NCBI GenBank assembly: GCA_965247565.1
Contig: CBDFHF010000003.1
Coordinates: 1,240,001-1,304,000, forward strand
Reading direction: 5' to 3'
DNA length: 64,000 nucleotides
From: CBDFHF01 sp965247565
GTDB lineage: Bacteria > Pseudomonadota > Gammaproteobacteria > Methylococcales > Methylomonadaceae
Shown here piece after piece: positions 31,117 through 40,315 of this stretch (position 1 is the first letter of the stretch; every line of letters starts with the position of its first letter). The notes under the pieces were generated by a model. That model saw only the letters and a list, made by a program, of their open reading frames with translations, ran no database searches and was not told the origin of the DNA. Made by a program: the position numbers and the translations under genes.

Positions 31117-31908
31117 ATGAAAACATTACTAACATCATCAAAACCGACCTATAAAAGGTTGGACTGTTTTTTAGCGAAATCAGAAGCGCTAATAAAAGAA
31201 GCTCAGGCACTACGGTATCGGGTTTTCGCCAAGGAGATGGGCGCAAAGCTGAAATCGGAAACTGATGGCCTGGATTGTGACGAAGTCGATGCGTACTGCG
31301 ATCATTTAGTGGTTTACGATAACCTCAGGGAAAAAGTTGTCGGTTATACCCGTTTACTCAACCAGAATCAGGCTGAGCAGTTAGGCCATTTTTATTCGCA
31401 GGGTGAGTTCAATCTAGAACAGGTATTGGCGTTGCCAGGGCGTTTTCTGGAGGTCGGCAGAACTTGTGTTGATCCTGATTACCGGGGTGGTGCGATTTTA
31501 ACGACGCTATGGTCCGGGTTAGTAGATTATGCGCTAGCAGGAGAATTCAATTATTTGCTGGGCTGTGCCAGCATTACACCGGGACCGAGCGGTTTCGCCG
31601 TGGATGCTGTCTATCAGCATATCGATAGCAAGAATATTGCCCCTGATTCATTAGGCGTCAGCCCTAAATTGCCTGTGCCAGATCATTTAAGATGTCAGCG
31701 AGACGAATCTGGGATTCCTCCTTTGCTGAAGGCTTATTTTAGATTTGGCGCGGTGGTATGCGGGGAACCCTGTTGGGATGAAGATTTTAACTGTATGGAT
31801 TTGTTTGTGCTGTTACCTCTCGAACAACTACAGGAACGTTACAGCAAACACTTTATGAGAGGCTATCAGCAGACAAATAATGAAAATAAAACTGCGCTTG
31901 CTGTTTAA
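31117..31908 (+). CDS. olsB: Ornithine N-acyltransferase OlsB
   Basis: A 263-residue GNAT-fold enzyme of the OlsB/hemolysin-like family. It transfers a 3-hydroxyacyl group from acyl-ACP to ornithine, giving lyso-ornithine lipid. Visible features: EAQALRYRVFAKEMGA near the start, DHLVVYDNLREKVVGYTRLL, and the signature FLEVGRTCVDPDYRGGAIL with LLGCASITPG, then LPPLLKAYF-like (IPPLLKAYFRFGAVVCGEP) and DEDFNCMDLFVLL. ATG 31117 has GGA 8 bp upstream and is preferred over ATG 31105. It is the first gene of an operon with olsA and two hydrolase genes, behind an array of Pho boxes. Its end overlaps olsA by 29 bp. Confidence 0.9.
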   Translation: MKTLLTSSKPTYKRLDCFLAKSEALIKEAQALRYRVFAKEMGAKLKSETDGLDCDEVDAYCDHLVVYDNLREKVVGYTRLLNQNQAEQLGHFYSQGEFNLEQVLALPGRFLEVGRTCVDPDYRGGAILTTLWSGLVDYALAGEFNYLLGCASITPGPSGFAVDAVYQHIDSKNIAPDSLGVSPKLPVPDHLRCQRDESGIPPLLKAYFRFGAVVCGEPCWDEDFNCMDLFVLLPLEQLQERYSKHFMRGYQQTNNENKTALAV

Positions 31909-32674
31909 ATTGAGTTGTGTGTGTTTACTGTTTATAACGGGTATCTTTATTGCCGCAGCCGTTTTTCCAAGTTACACGGTGATATTTGGCCAGAAAGCCA
32001 AACATTACAAAGACAGTCTAAAAATGCTCTGGCTTCAGTGGTTTGCCATCATTTTAAACTGCCAAACCACCGTTAAAGGTCAATTACCTGAGCCGGGGGT
32101 CATGCTGGTCTGCAATCATATTTCTTGGTTAGATATTGTTGCTATAGGTCGCCATGTTCCAGGATGTTTTGTTGCTAAAAGTGACATTTTAGACTGGCCG
32201 GTCATCGGTTATTTAGCCAAACAGGCGGGCGCCATTTTTATTCGGCGCGGTGACAAAAAACAAATCCACAGCACTACTGAAAAAATGTTATGGCTATTAA
32301 AACAACGCAGTTCGATTATGGCCTTTCCAGAAGGCACTACCACTTGCGGTGTCGAGGTGCTTCCTTTTCATGCGTCTTTATTTCAACCTGCCTTATTAAC
32401 GCGAGCAAATATTCAGCCGGTAGCCATACGTTATAGAGGCGAAGCTAGACAGCAAGCGCCTTTTGTCGGTGATGATGAATTCTTGCCTCACTTGTTTAAA
32501 ATCTTGACCCTTGAACGTGTTGATGTCGTGCTGGATTTTTTGCCGGTGCTTAATAGCGCCGGCAAAACTCGTATAGCTTTAAGTGATACAACCAGAACTG
32601 TTATTCGGACAGCGTTGTTAGACGGCGGTACATTGGAGGTAAGTTCTGAATTTAGTCAAAAGGCAACTGTTTAG
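31880..32674 (+). CDS. olsA: Lyso-ornithine lipid O-acyltransferase OlsA (PlsC family)
   Basis: A 264-residue membrane-bound acyltransferase of the PlsC family that would add the second, ester-linked acyl chain to lyso-ornithine lipid. It has an N-terminal membrane anchor (LLFKLSCVCLLFITGIFIAA), the catalytic HX4D motif in CNHISWLDIVAIG, FIRRGDKKQ, and the acceptor-binding FPEGTTTCG. PlsC-family members can also acylate lysophosphatidic acid. The overlap with olsB and the Pho boxes in front of the pair argue for OlsA. Confidence 0.87.
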   Translation: MKIKLRLLFKLSCVCLLFITGIFIAAAVFPSYTVIFGQKAKHYKDSLKMLWLQWFAIILNCQTTVKGQLPEPGVMLVCNHISWLDIVAIGRHVPGCFVAKSDILDWPVIGYLAKQAGAIFIRRGDKKQIHSTTEKMLWLLKQRSSIMAFPEGTTTCGVEVLPFHASLFQPALLTRANIQPVAIRYRGEARQQAPFVGDDEFLPHLFKILTLERVDVVLDFLPVLNSAGKTRIALSDTTRTVIRTALLDGGTLEVSSEFSQKATV

Positions 32675-32709
32675 ATCAGTAACCGATAAACAAAGGGGTT
32701 TACTGTAAA

Positions 32710-33726
32710 TTGCCAACATATAAAATCCCGGAACTGGAACAACTTGAGCGCATTACCGCTGCTCTGGGCGGGCGTGCCCAAAGCCAAGTGGTAGCAACTG
32801 TTAACTATAAAGAAGCAAAGTTCCCCATTCATTGCATTACGCTGGGGTCTAACTCTCCAGAAGCACCGGTATTGGCTTTTATTGGTGGTGTTCACGGTCT
32901 GGAAAAAATTGGTTCTGAAGTCATTTTGTCCTACATGGAAACTATTTGTCAGTTGCTGGACTGGGATGAGGAGTTTTTAGCCCGATTAGAGAAATCGCGC
33001 TTGGTTTTTATGCCGTTGATCAATCCTGTAGGTGTGTTTTTAGGTACGCGCTGTAATGGAAACGGGGTTGATTTAATGCGTAACTCACCGGTAGAAAGCG
33101 AAGGTGCTACGCGACTTTACAGTGGTCATCGGATAAGTCCACTGTTACCTTGGTATCGAGGCGATGCGACTCATATGGAAATTGAAGCCCAGGTTTTATG
33201 TCAAGTGGTACAACAGCAATTATTCCCTGCACCTCTGTCAATAGCAGTGGATTTACATTCTGGTTTTGGTATTAAAGATCGGTTGTGGTTTCCGTATGCC
33301 TCGCGGAAAAAACCATTTGAGTCAATTGCAGAGACTTTCGCTTTAAAAACCTTGTTAGATCGCTGTTATCCTCACCACATTTATAAATTTGAGCCGATCT
33401 GCAGTGAGTATGTGATTAATGGGGACCTCTGGGATCATTTGTTTCATGAATTTATCCGACAACGCAGCAATAATAGCTTGTTTTTACCTTTAACATTGGA
33501 AATGGGTTCTTGGCTGTGGTTGCGAAAAAACCCGTCTCATCTATTTTGTAGACATGGATTGTTTCATCCCTTGTTACCGCACAGGCAACAGCGCGTGCAT
33601 CGAAGACATTTTATGCTCTTCGATTTTCTTCACCGCAGTTTGCTGTATCCCAGTCAATGGACGCAACTTTCCGCAATGAAAAAAACTTCATATACTCAAG
33701 CAGCCAAGGAACTTTGGTATGAATGA
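32710..33726 (+). CDS. M14-type zinc carboxypeptidase/deacylase of unknown substrate
   Basis: A 338-residue protein of the M14 (AstE/AspA-like) metallohydrolase superfamily. Zinc ligands are visible in FIGGVHGLEKIGSEV (H and E of HGLE) and VDLHSGFG (H), followed by the probable catalytic glutamate in LTLEMGSW. The start must be TTG 32710, as a stop (TAA 32680) lies upstream in frame with no other start between; AAAGGGG lies about 10 bp before it. It is 35 bp behind olsA and overlaps the next gene by 8 bp. Family members remove amino acids or acyl groups from amide bonds. In this operon an amide-linked lipid substrate is conceivable, but that is only inference from position. Confidence 0.75.
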   Translation: MPTYKIPELEQLERITAALGGRAQSQVVATVNYKEAKFPIHCITLGSNSPEAPVLAFIGGVHGLEKIGSEVILSYMETICQLLDWDEEFLARLEKSRLVFMPLINPVGVFLGTRCNGNGVDLMRNSPVESEGATRLYSGHRISPLLPWYRGDATHMEIEAQVLCQVVQQQLFPAPLSIAVDLHSGFGIKDRLWFPYASRKKPFESIAETFALKTLLDRCYPHHIYKFEPICSEYVINGDLWDHLFHEFIRQRSNNSLFLPLTLEMGSWLWLRKNPSHLFCRHGLFHPLLPHRQQRVHRRHFMLFDFLHRSLLYPSQWTQLSAMKKTSYTQAAKELWYE

Positions 33727-34522
33727 AAATATTGGTCGTCATTGGGTTTTACTGAGAGGTTTAGTTCGCGAGTCCGCGCATTGGGGCGACTTTATTCCTC
33801 AACTGAAAACTGCTTTTCCAGAATCGACTATAACCACGTTAGATCTGCCTGGTACTGGAAGTTCCTATCAACAAATAAGCCCTGCCCATATTGGTAGAAT
33901 TGTCGACTGTGTAAGACAAAAAGCTCTAAAGCAAGGCTTAAATTCTCAACCGTTTACCTTATTGGCTCTGTCGTTGGGTGGTATGGTCGGCTGGGAATGG
34001 ATGCTCAAATATCCTCAAGAAATCAATGGTGCTTGTTTAATAAACATGAGTTTTGCCGGTTTGAGTCCGTGTTACCAGCGCTTACGCTGGCAAAGCATGG
34101 CTCAACTATTGAATATTGTCGCCCAAAGAAATGTTGCTCAGAGGGAGCGGTCCATTCTTCGATTGGTCAGCAACTGTAGTGACTATAATGAATCCATCAT
34201 TCAGTCATGGACAGAAATAGCTCAGCTACGGCCTATAAGCGCTAACAATAAGTTGAGCCAAATTATGGCCGCATTCCGATACAGACCTGGTCACCAAAAA
34301 CCAAACGCCCCGGTTTTATTATTAAGCAGCCAAACAGATCGTCTGGTAGCTTCGACTTGCTCAGACGCTATTCACAATAAGTGGAAGCTGCCATTAATCA
34401 GTCATCCCTGGGCCGGTCATGATTTGCCCTTAGACGATGGAGTTTGGGTGATTAGCCAGCTAAAAGATTGGCTTTCGAAAATTAATGCCAACAAATCTAC
34501 TCTTATTGATCCGGCCCCATGA
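33719..34522 (+). CDS. Alpha/beta-fold hydrolase
   Basis: A 267-residue alpha/beta hydrolase. The oxyanion/entry region is HWVLLRGLVRESAHWGDF, and the nucleophile elbow is LLALSLGGMVGW (Ser in A-L-S-L-G, a variant of GxSxG). The acid is probably in SSQTDRLV, and the histidine is in HPWAGHDLPLD. The size and lack of a signal peptide suggest a cytoplasmic esterase or thioesterase. It overlaps the upstream M14-type gene by 8 bp, so it is translationally coupled and belongs to the olsBA operon. The substrate is unknown. Confidence 0.8.
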   Translation: MNENIGRHWVLLRGLVRESAHWGDFIPQLKTAFPESTITTLDLPGTGSSYQQISPAHIGRIVDCVRQKALKQGLNSQPFTLLALSLGGMVGWEWMLKYPQEINGACLINMSFAGLSPCYQRLRWQSMAQLLNIVAQRNVAQRERSILRLVSNCSDYNESIIQSWTEIAQLRPISANNKLSQIMAAFRYRPGHQKPNAPVLLLSSQTDRLVASTCSDAIHNKWKLPLISHPWAGHDLPLDDGVWVISQLKDWLSKINANKSTLIDPAP

Positions 34523-34698
34523 AGTATCAATTTTCCCCTCGGCTGCTCAGAAAACGCAGCATTACCTTGTCCTAAGCCAGGCCGAAGGATAGGCAGCGCA
34601 ACTACTTCAAACATTAAAATGCCGGATCTATAAGTTGGAACTTATGCTGTCAATTGTGCCTCAAAACGTGCTTGTTAGTTATATCCACTAGTCTGTTT

Positions 34699-34714
34699 TG
34701 TAAGCTTTGCTACA
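34699..34714 (+). promoter_or_regulatory. NifA upstream activating sequence
   Basis: TGT-N10-ACA, the NifA binding consensus, lies 45 bp upstream of the -24 element of the nifE promoter. It is embedded in an AAGCTT...AAGCTT inverted context. The spacing is shorter than is usual for NifA sites, so certainty is moderate. Confidence 0.6.
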
Positions 34715-34758
34715 AGCTTAACTTAATAAAATCTTCTTTATTTCAACGACATAAAAAA

Positions 34759-34774
34759 TGGCACATCGATTGCT
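34759..34774 (+). promoter_or_regulatory. Sigma-54 promoter of nifE
   Basis: TGGCACATCGATTGCT matches the -24/-12 consensus TGGCAC-N5-TTGC(A/T) at every conserved position. It lies 45 bp upstream of the nifE ATG and behind a NifA-type site. Confidence 0.88.
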
Positions 34775-34818
34775 GTAGCTAAATCATATTCTGACAAATA
34801 AAACTATTGGCTAATCCG

Positions 34819-36249
34819 ATGAAAACAACAAAAGACATTGCTGCGCTTCTGGACGAACCTGCTTGCGAGCATAACAAAAAAGAGAAATCCGGCTGTGCTA
34901 AACCCAAGCCTGGGGCTTCGGCGGGTGGTTGTGCGTTTGATGGGGCGCAAATCGCATTGTTACCAATTGCCGATGTCGCGCATATCGTGCATGGACCGAT
35001 TGCCTGTGCCGGCAGTTCCTGGGATAACCGGGGTACGCGCTCATCCGGAGCGAATTTATATCGCATCGGCATGACCACCGACTTAACCGAACAAGACATC
35101 GTCATGGGGCGATCAGAAAAACGTCTGTTTCATGCCATTAAGCAAGCTATCGACACTTACCATCCGCCCGCTGTGTTTATTTATAACACCTGTGTTCCCG
35201 CTTTGATTGGCGATGATATCAATGCTGTGTGCAGAAATGCTGAGGAACTCTGGGGTGTTCCGATCGTTCCTATTGATAGTGCGGGATTTTATGGTACTAA
35301 AAACTTAGGTAACCGCATTGCCGGTGATGCGATGGTTAAATACGTAGTCGGTACCCGCGATCCTGACCCACTCCCTTTAACTATTCAACGCGCGGAAATC
35401 AAAATTCATGACGTAAATCTGGTTGGCGAATACAACATAGCCGGCGAATTTTGGCATGTGTTGCCGCTATTGGATGAGCTGGGTTTGCGGGTATTGTGTA
35501 CGTTGTCCGGCGATGCACGTTTTCGTGAAGTACAAACCATGCATAAGGCAGAAGTCAACATGATGGTGTGCTCGAAAGCTATGGTGAATGTTGCCAGAAA
35601 ATTACAACAGCAATACGGCACGCCTTGGTTTGAAGGTAGCTGGTATGGTATTACCGACACTAGTCAGGCTTTACGGGATTTTGCCAAAGTGATCAATGAT
35701 CCCGATTTGACTGCTCGCACTGAAGCCTTAATTGTGCGCGAAGAAGCTCGCATAAGAAAGGATCTGGAACCCTGGAAAGTTCGCCTTAAAGGCAAGCGAG
35801 TATTGTTATTTACTGGTGGTGTAAAGAGCTGGTCGGTAATTTCTGCTTTACAAGATTTGGGTATGGTCGTGGTTGCTACCGGCACTAAGAAATCCACTGA
35901 AGAAGACAAAGCCAGAATTCGTGAGTTGATGGGCGAAGATACCGTAATGATTGACGATGGTAGCCCGAAAGCGTTGCTGAAAATTGTCCACGATTACAAA
36001 GCCGATATTCTGATCGCCGGTGGCCGAAACATGTACACTGCATTAAAAGCCAAAGTGCCGTTTTTGGATATTAACCAGGAGCGCGAATTTGGTTATGAAG
36101 GCTATCAAGGCATGTTGGAATTGGTACGGCAACTGGCTTTGACGATTGAAAGTCCGGTTTGGACAGCAGTTAGGGCGCCAGCCCCGTGGCGCATCGCCAA
36201 AAACCAGACCGCAATACCATTAGCGGCCAGTGAAACCGCAAGTGGCTGA
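34819..36249 (+). CDS. nifE: Nitrogenase FeMo-cofactor assembly protein NifE
   Basis: A 476-residue NifE, which with NifN forms the scaffold on which NifB-co matures into FeMo-cofactor. The family N-terminus is seen (IAALLDEPACEHNKKEKSGCAKPKPGA). Conserved cysteines follow in HGPIACAGSSWDNRG and FIYNTCVPALIGDDI, the P-cluster-like ligands, then FEGSWYGITDTSQALRDFA, and FLDINQEREFGYEGYQGM near the end. ATG 34819 matches the family start; a TTG at 34807 lies upstream. No nifN, nifX or structural nif genes flank it: it sits alone between the lipid operon and convergent kdpE (10-bp gap between stops). Regulation by NifA and sigma-54 is indicated by the upstream sites. Confidence 0.95.
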   Translation: MKTTKDIAALLDEPACEHNKKEKSGCAKPKPGASAGGCAFDGAQIALLPIADVAHIVHGPIACAGSSWDNRGTRSSGANLYRIGMTTDLTEQDIVMGRSEKRLFHAIKQAIDTYHPPAVFIYNTCVPALIGDDINAVCRNAEELWGVPIVPIDSAGFYGTKNLGNRIAGDAMVKYVVGTRDPDPLPLTIQRAEIKIHDVNLVGEYNIAGEFWHVLPLLDELGLRVLCTLSGDARFREVQTMHKAEVNMMVCSKAMVNVARKLQQQYGTPWFEGSWYGITDTSQALRDFAKVINDPDLTARTEALIVREEARIRKDLEPWKVRLKGKRVLLFTGGVKSWSVISALQDLGMVVVATGTKKSTEEDKARIRELMGEDTVMIDDGSPKALLKIVHDYKADILIAGGRNMYTALKAKVPFLDINQEREFGYEGYQGMLELVRQLALTIESPVWTAVRAPAPWRIAKNQTAIPLAASETASG

Positions 36250-36259
36250 CTGGCCTAGG

Positions 36260-36961
36260 CTATTCATCAGCTAATCGATAGCCAATGCCTACTTCAGTCA
36301 GCAGATACCGTGGGTGGGTGGCATCAATTTCCAATTTTTGCCGTAACTGCCCCATATAAATCCTGACATAGTGGGCATGTTCAACATAAGACGGCCCCCA
36401 AACTTGTAAAAGTAATTGCCGGTGCGTCAAGACTTTTCCGACGTGATGGATTAAAACACTCAGCAACCGGTATTCGATTGGTGTTAAATGAATTTCTCGC
36501 TCGCCCATATGAACGCGGCGGGCGGTTAAATCGACCTGCAAATCCCCGACGCAAAAATCCGTCTTTACATTATTATCGGCCAATTGCACGGCATGTCTCA
36601 ACGATACCCGAATCCGGGCGGCTAATTCACCAATGCTAAATGGCTTGGTTAAGTAATCATCAGCCCCGGCATCCAAAGCAGCAATTTTGTCGTTTTCCTG
36701 GCTACGCGCAGATAGCACAATAATCGGCACGACTGACCATTCACGGATTTTGCGGATGACCTCAATACCATCCATGCGCGGCAAGCCTAAATCCAGAATT
36801 ACCAGATCCGGCTTACGGGTACCCACTTCAATTAAACCTTTTTCACCAGTAACCGCTTCAAATACCTGAAAGTTTTGCACCGTCAAACTAGTACGTAAAA
36901 ACCGGCAAATTTGCGGATCGTCTTCGATAACGACAATGACGGTTTTAGGAGGGCTATTCAT
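36260..36961 (-). CDS. kdpE: Response regulator KdpE
   Basis: A 233-residue OmpR/PhoB-type regulator. The receiver domain shows VIVVIEDDPQICRFL, the phospho-aspartate in LVILDLGLPRMDG and LTKPFSIGEL. The winged-helix output shows IHLTPIEYRLLSVLI, TLRQLLLQVWGPSYVEHAHYVRIYMGQLRQKLE-like text (QVWGPSYVEHAHYVRIYM) and YLLTEVGIGYRL, characteristic of KdpE. ATG 36961 overlaps the end of kdpD by 8 bp; longer upstream starts lie within kdpD. Phosphorylated KdpE activates the kdp operon under potassium limitation. Confidence 0.95.
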   Translation of the reverse strand: MNSPPKTVIVVIEDDPQICRFLRTSLTVQNFQVFEAVTGEKGLIEVGTRKPDLVILDLGLPRMDGIEVIRKIREWSVVPIIVLSARSQENDKIAALDAGADDYLTKPFSIGELAARIRVSLRHAVQLADNNVKTDFCVGDLQVDLTARRVHMGEREIHLTPIEYRLLSVLIHHVGKVLTHRQLLLQVWGPSYVEHAHYVRIYMGQLRQKLEIDATHPRYLLTEVGIGYRLADE

Positions 36962-39695
36962 CCGGTAAAATATCCTCAGCGACATCCGGCAAGGTTTCAT
37001 CGACGGGTAGTAAAAAGAAGAATTGAGCGCCACCACCTTCGCGGTTGCAAGCGCCAATGACACCACCATGGGCAATGATGATCGCACGGCAAATCGATAA
37101 GCCCAAACCAACGCCACTCTGCTTGCCTTCCCGTTCTAGCCGGTAAAACTTATCAAATAATTTATCCTCTTCACCTAAAGGAATGCCTGGGCCACGGTCA
37201 GCAACAGTGATCTTTAAAGTATGCGGTGATAATTCAGCGCTAATATCGATAGGGCTTTCAGGCGGGGAATATTTGCACGCGTTATCTAATAAATTCACCA
37301 GCACTTGCTCAATCAGCACTGCGTCCAAACGCACCAAGCACAAACCATCCGGACGTTTGGCGTTCACAAGCCGGCCTGACAATTTGCTATGCAACCGTGT
37401 CAGCGCGCCACCGATGATTTCATCGAGTGGATACCATTGTCGATTGATCGGCGCTTGTCCAGCATCCAATCTGGCCATGTCTAAAATGTTGTTAGCTAAA
37501 TTCGACATCCGTTGGGCTTCATCATAAATTGCTTTACTCAATTCTTGCCGATCAATGGGAGTGAGCTTGTTTTCTTCCTCCACTAAAGTGCTGGCTGCCC
37601 CAACGATAGAAGCCAGAGGCGTACGTAAATCATGGGAAATCGCGCTCAACAAGGAATTACGCAAAGTTTCCGACTCTATACGCATTTGGGTTTGTTGGGC
37701 ATGATCGGCAAAGCGCACTCGCTCAATGGCTTGGCCGATTTGGCTGACGAAAGTATCTAATAAGCGCCGCTGTTCCGGCAAAAACACCCGCCGTAAATTA
37801 GCCGCTTTTAATACCAACACACCAATGACTCCACGAAATCCGGTCATAGGCAGGAACACCGCTCCAGCTCCCGGCAAAGTATCGGTACCTTCACCGGCGA
37901 TTTGACCATGATCGTAAACCCATTGTGCCACGCCTAAATCACAGCCACGTAAAGATTCAACTTCTGGCGCATCTAAGGGGTAAGTGATGCGACCATCGTC
38001 CTGTGGTAACAACACGACATTGCTGCCGCCGAATTCGGCCCGGATGTGCTTGGCCGCTATCCGCGCAATATCGGAAACGGTGCGGCTTGCCGCCAAGTCT
38101 TCACTTAAAGAATACAAGACATTGGCACGACGTTCCCGATGTGTGGCAATCTTGGCTTGGGAGCGCATATTAGTAGTCAGATGACTGATGATGATTGCCA
38201 CTAACAACATAATGACAAACGTTACTAAGTACTGGATATCATCTACAGCAAAAGTCAGCGTTGGGCTAACAAAAAAGAAATCAAAAGCGGCAACACTTAA
38301 CACGGATGCCAAAATTGCCGGCTCCCGCCCCGCCTTTACTGCTACAAACACTACGCCGAGTAAATACACCATAACTAAGTTGGCCAGCTCGAATTTACCG
38401 GACATCAACCACGCCACAAAACTGGTGCAAACTGTCATGGCCAGCGCCCAAACCCAGTTTTTCCAGCGCCTCTTAATTCCACGTCCCCAAGGATAATTAA
38501 CGCCTAATACCTTATTGTTAGTTGGCGGTTTTAACTTTTTTAGCTGTTCATCGCTACGCGGACTGCCTAATAAATACACATTGATGTTATGCGCCTCGGC
38601 AATCAAGGTATCGACCACCGAACCTAAAATCCAACGCCGCCAACCCCGGCGACTGGGCTTGCCCATGACAATTTTGGTAACATTTCGTGTTCTAGCTAAA
38701 CTGAGAACTTCATCGCTGATATTAGGGCCGGATAGCGTGACGGTTTCTGCACCCAATTGTTTAGCAAACTGCAGCATTTTTAACACTTGGTCGCGGCGTT
38801 CAGCAGGTAATCGTTGTAATTCAGGGGTTTCTACATAGGCCACTATCCATTGCGCATGTAGACTGTTTGCTAAACGTTTGGCGGCTCGGATCAAGCGCTC
38901 AGCAATCGCCGTAGCCCCTATGCACACCAAAATTCGCTCACCGACTTGCCACACCTCGCGTATGGAATGGTCATCGCGGTAATCTTGCATTTGCGCATCA
39001 ACTCGGTCAGCTGTGCAGCGCAAAGACAGTTCACGCAAAGCGATCAAATTTCCTTTTCTGAAGAAATTTTGCACCGCTCGCTCAGCCTGTTGGGGCAGAT
39101 AAATCTTACCTTCACTCAATCGAACTAATAAGTCATCGGGAGGCAAATCAATTAATTCGACTTCATTGGCCATCTCAAAAACTGTGTCAGGTACGGTTTC
39201 CCAAACTTGCACACCGGTCAACTGACTAACGGCATCATTCAGGCTTTCCAGATGTTGCACATTGAGTGTTGTGTACACATCAATACCAACTTCCAAAAGT
39301 TCTTGTACATCTTGCCAACGCTTGGGATGCCGACAACCATTGGCATTGCTATGCGCTAGTTCATCAACCAATATTAAAGTCGGATGTCGTTTAAGTGCCG
39401 CATCCAGGTCAAACTCCCGCAGCACCGCACCTCGGTAATTAACGAGTTTTGGTGGCAACACATCAAGGCCTTGCAACTCAGCAACCGTTTCTCGACGATT
39501 GTGGGTTTCTACTAAGCCGACTACCACATCAACCCCTTCAGCATGTTTTACTTTTGCCGCTTGCAGCATGGCGTAGGTTTTGCCAACTCCCGCGGCGGCT
39601 CCAAAAAAAATCTTCATGCAACCACGTTTGCGCTTGTGTTCATCACGCTCTACTCGAGCTAATAGCGCGTCAGGGTCTGGGCGAATATCGTTCAT
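36954..39695 (-). CDS. kdpD: Sensor histidine kinase KdpD
   Basis: A 913-residue potassium/turgor sensor. Domains: N-terminal KdpD domain with Walker A GAAAGVGKTYAML (about 31-40) and LVDELAHSN; a USP-like domain (about 245-370); four closely spaced membrane segments (about 410-500); a GAF domain (about 530-660); HisKA with the phospho-histidine in SAISHDLRTPLASI (about 688); and HATPase (NLLDNACKYSPP, DRGPGIP, GVGLGLSICRAI). The length equals full-length KdpD. It sits between kdpC and kdpE on the minus strand and is part of the kdpFABCDE operon. Confidence 0.97.
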   Translation of the reverse strand: MNDIRPDPDALLARVERDEHKRKRGCMKIFFGAAAGVGKTYAMLQAAKVKHAEGVDVVVGLVETHNRRETVAELQGLDVLPPKLVNYRGAVLREFDLDAALKRHPTLILVDELAHSNANGCRHPKRWQDVQELLEVGIDVYTTLNVQHLESLNDAVSQLTGVQVWETVPDTVFEMANEVELIDLPPDDLLVRLSEGKIYLPQQAERAVQNFFRKGNLIALRELSLRCTADRVDAQMQDYRDDHSIREVWQVGERILVCIGATAIAERLIRAAKRLANSLHAQWIVAYVETPELQRLPAERRDQVLKMLQFAKQLGAETVTLSGPNISDEVLSLARTRNVTKIVMGKPSRRGWRRWILGSVVDTLIAEAHNINVYLLGSPRSDEQLKKLKPPTNNKVLGVNYPWGRGIKRRWKNWVWALAMTVCTSFVAWLMSGKFELANLVMVYLLGVVFVAVKAGREPAILASVLSVAAFDFFFVSPTLTFAVDDIQYLVTFVIMLLVAIIISHLTTNMRSQAKIATHRERRANVLYSLSEDLAASRTVSDIARIAAKHIRAEFGGSNVVLLPQDDGRITYPLDAPEVESLRGCDLGVAQWVYDHGQIAGEGTDTLPGAGAVFLPMTGFRGVIGVLVLKAANLRRVFLPEQRRLLDTFVSQIGQAIERVRFADHAQQTQMRIESETLRNSLLSAISHDLRTPLASIVGAASTLVEEENKLTPIDRQELSKAIYDEAQRMSNLANNILDMARLDAGQAPINRQWYPLDEIIGGALTRLHSKLSGRLVNAKRPDGLCLVRLDAVLIEQVLVNLLDNACKYSPPESPIDISAELSPHTLKITVADRGPGIPLGEEDKLFDKFYRLEREGKQSGVGLGLSICRAIIIAHGGVIGACNREGGGAQFFFLLPVDETLPDVAEDILPDE

Positions 39696-39737
39696 GTATT
39701 AGCTTTCCAACTTTTCTCAGTGGCTTCGATTGCAGAG

Positions 39738-40304
39738 CTACAATTTATCTAAGGCCAGATTTAACTTCAGCACATTCACCCGAGGTTCGCCCAGAATGCC
39801 TAATAGCCTAGCTTCGATATGGCTGGCCACTAAAGCTTGCAACTTTTCTGACGGAATGTTCCTAGCTTTAGCAACTCGCGCCAGTTGAAATTCCGCTGCC
39901 GCCGGGCTGATGTGTGGATCCAAGCCACTCGCTGAAGCCGTCACTAAATCTACCGGAATGGGGTTGCTATTAATGGGGTCGGCATCTCGCAAGGCATTGA
40001 TGCGTGCAGTTACGGCTGCAATTAAGACCGGATTGTTCGGACCTAGGTTTGAGCCGCTGGATGCGCCGGCGTTATAAGCACTGGGCGAAGTCGCAGAGGG
40101 CCGTGCCCAAAAGTAACCAGGGTGGGTGAAAGTTTGACCAATTAATTCCGATCCCACCGGTTGTGCGTTGCCGATTAAACTGCCGTTGGCTTGGTTAGGA
40201 AAAATTAACTGCGCACTCAAAGTCACCAATAACGGATAAGCAATCCCAGTTAGCAAGGTCAAAAACAATATCATCAGCAATGCAGGTTTTATATGATTTA
40301 TCAC
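39738..40304 (-). CDS. kdpC: K+-transporting ATPase subunit KdpC
   Basis: A 188-residue subunit with one N-terminal membrane segment (LLMILFLTLLTGIAYPLL). The periplasmic part carries QTFTHPGYFWARPSATSP, YNAGASSGSNLGPNNP and DLVTASASGLDPHISPAAA, all family hallmarks. KdpC stabilises the KdpFABC complex. It lies 11 bp behind kdpB and 42 bp before kdpD. Confidence 0.97.
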   Translation of the reverse strand: MINHIKPALLMILFLTLLTGIAYPLLVTLSAQLIFPNQANGSLIGNAQPVGSELIGQTFTHPGYFWARPSATSPSAYNAGASSGSNLGPNNPVLIAAVTARINALRDADPINSNPIPVDLVTASASGLDPHISPAAAEFQLARVAKARNIPSEKLQALVASHIEARLLGILGEPRVNVLKLNLALDKL

Positions 40305-40315
40305 AACAGACTCCT

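Noticed and set aside
34423..34617. A minus-strand frame behind the alpha/beta hydrolase
   Set aside because: It overlaps the hydrolase end and has no recognisable sequence or start signal.
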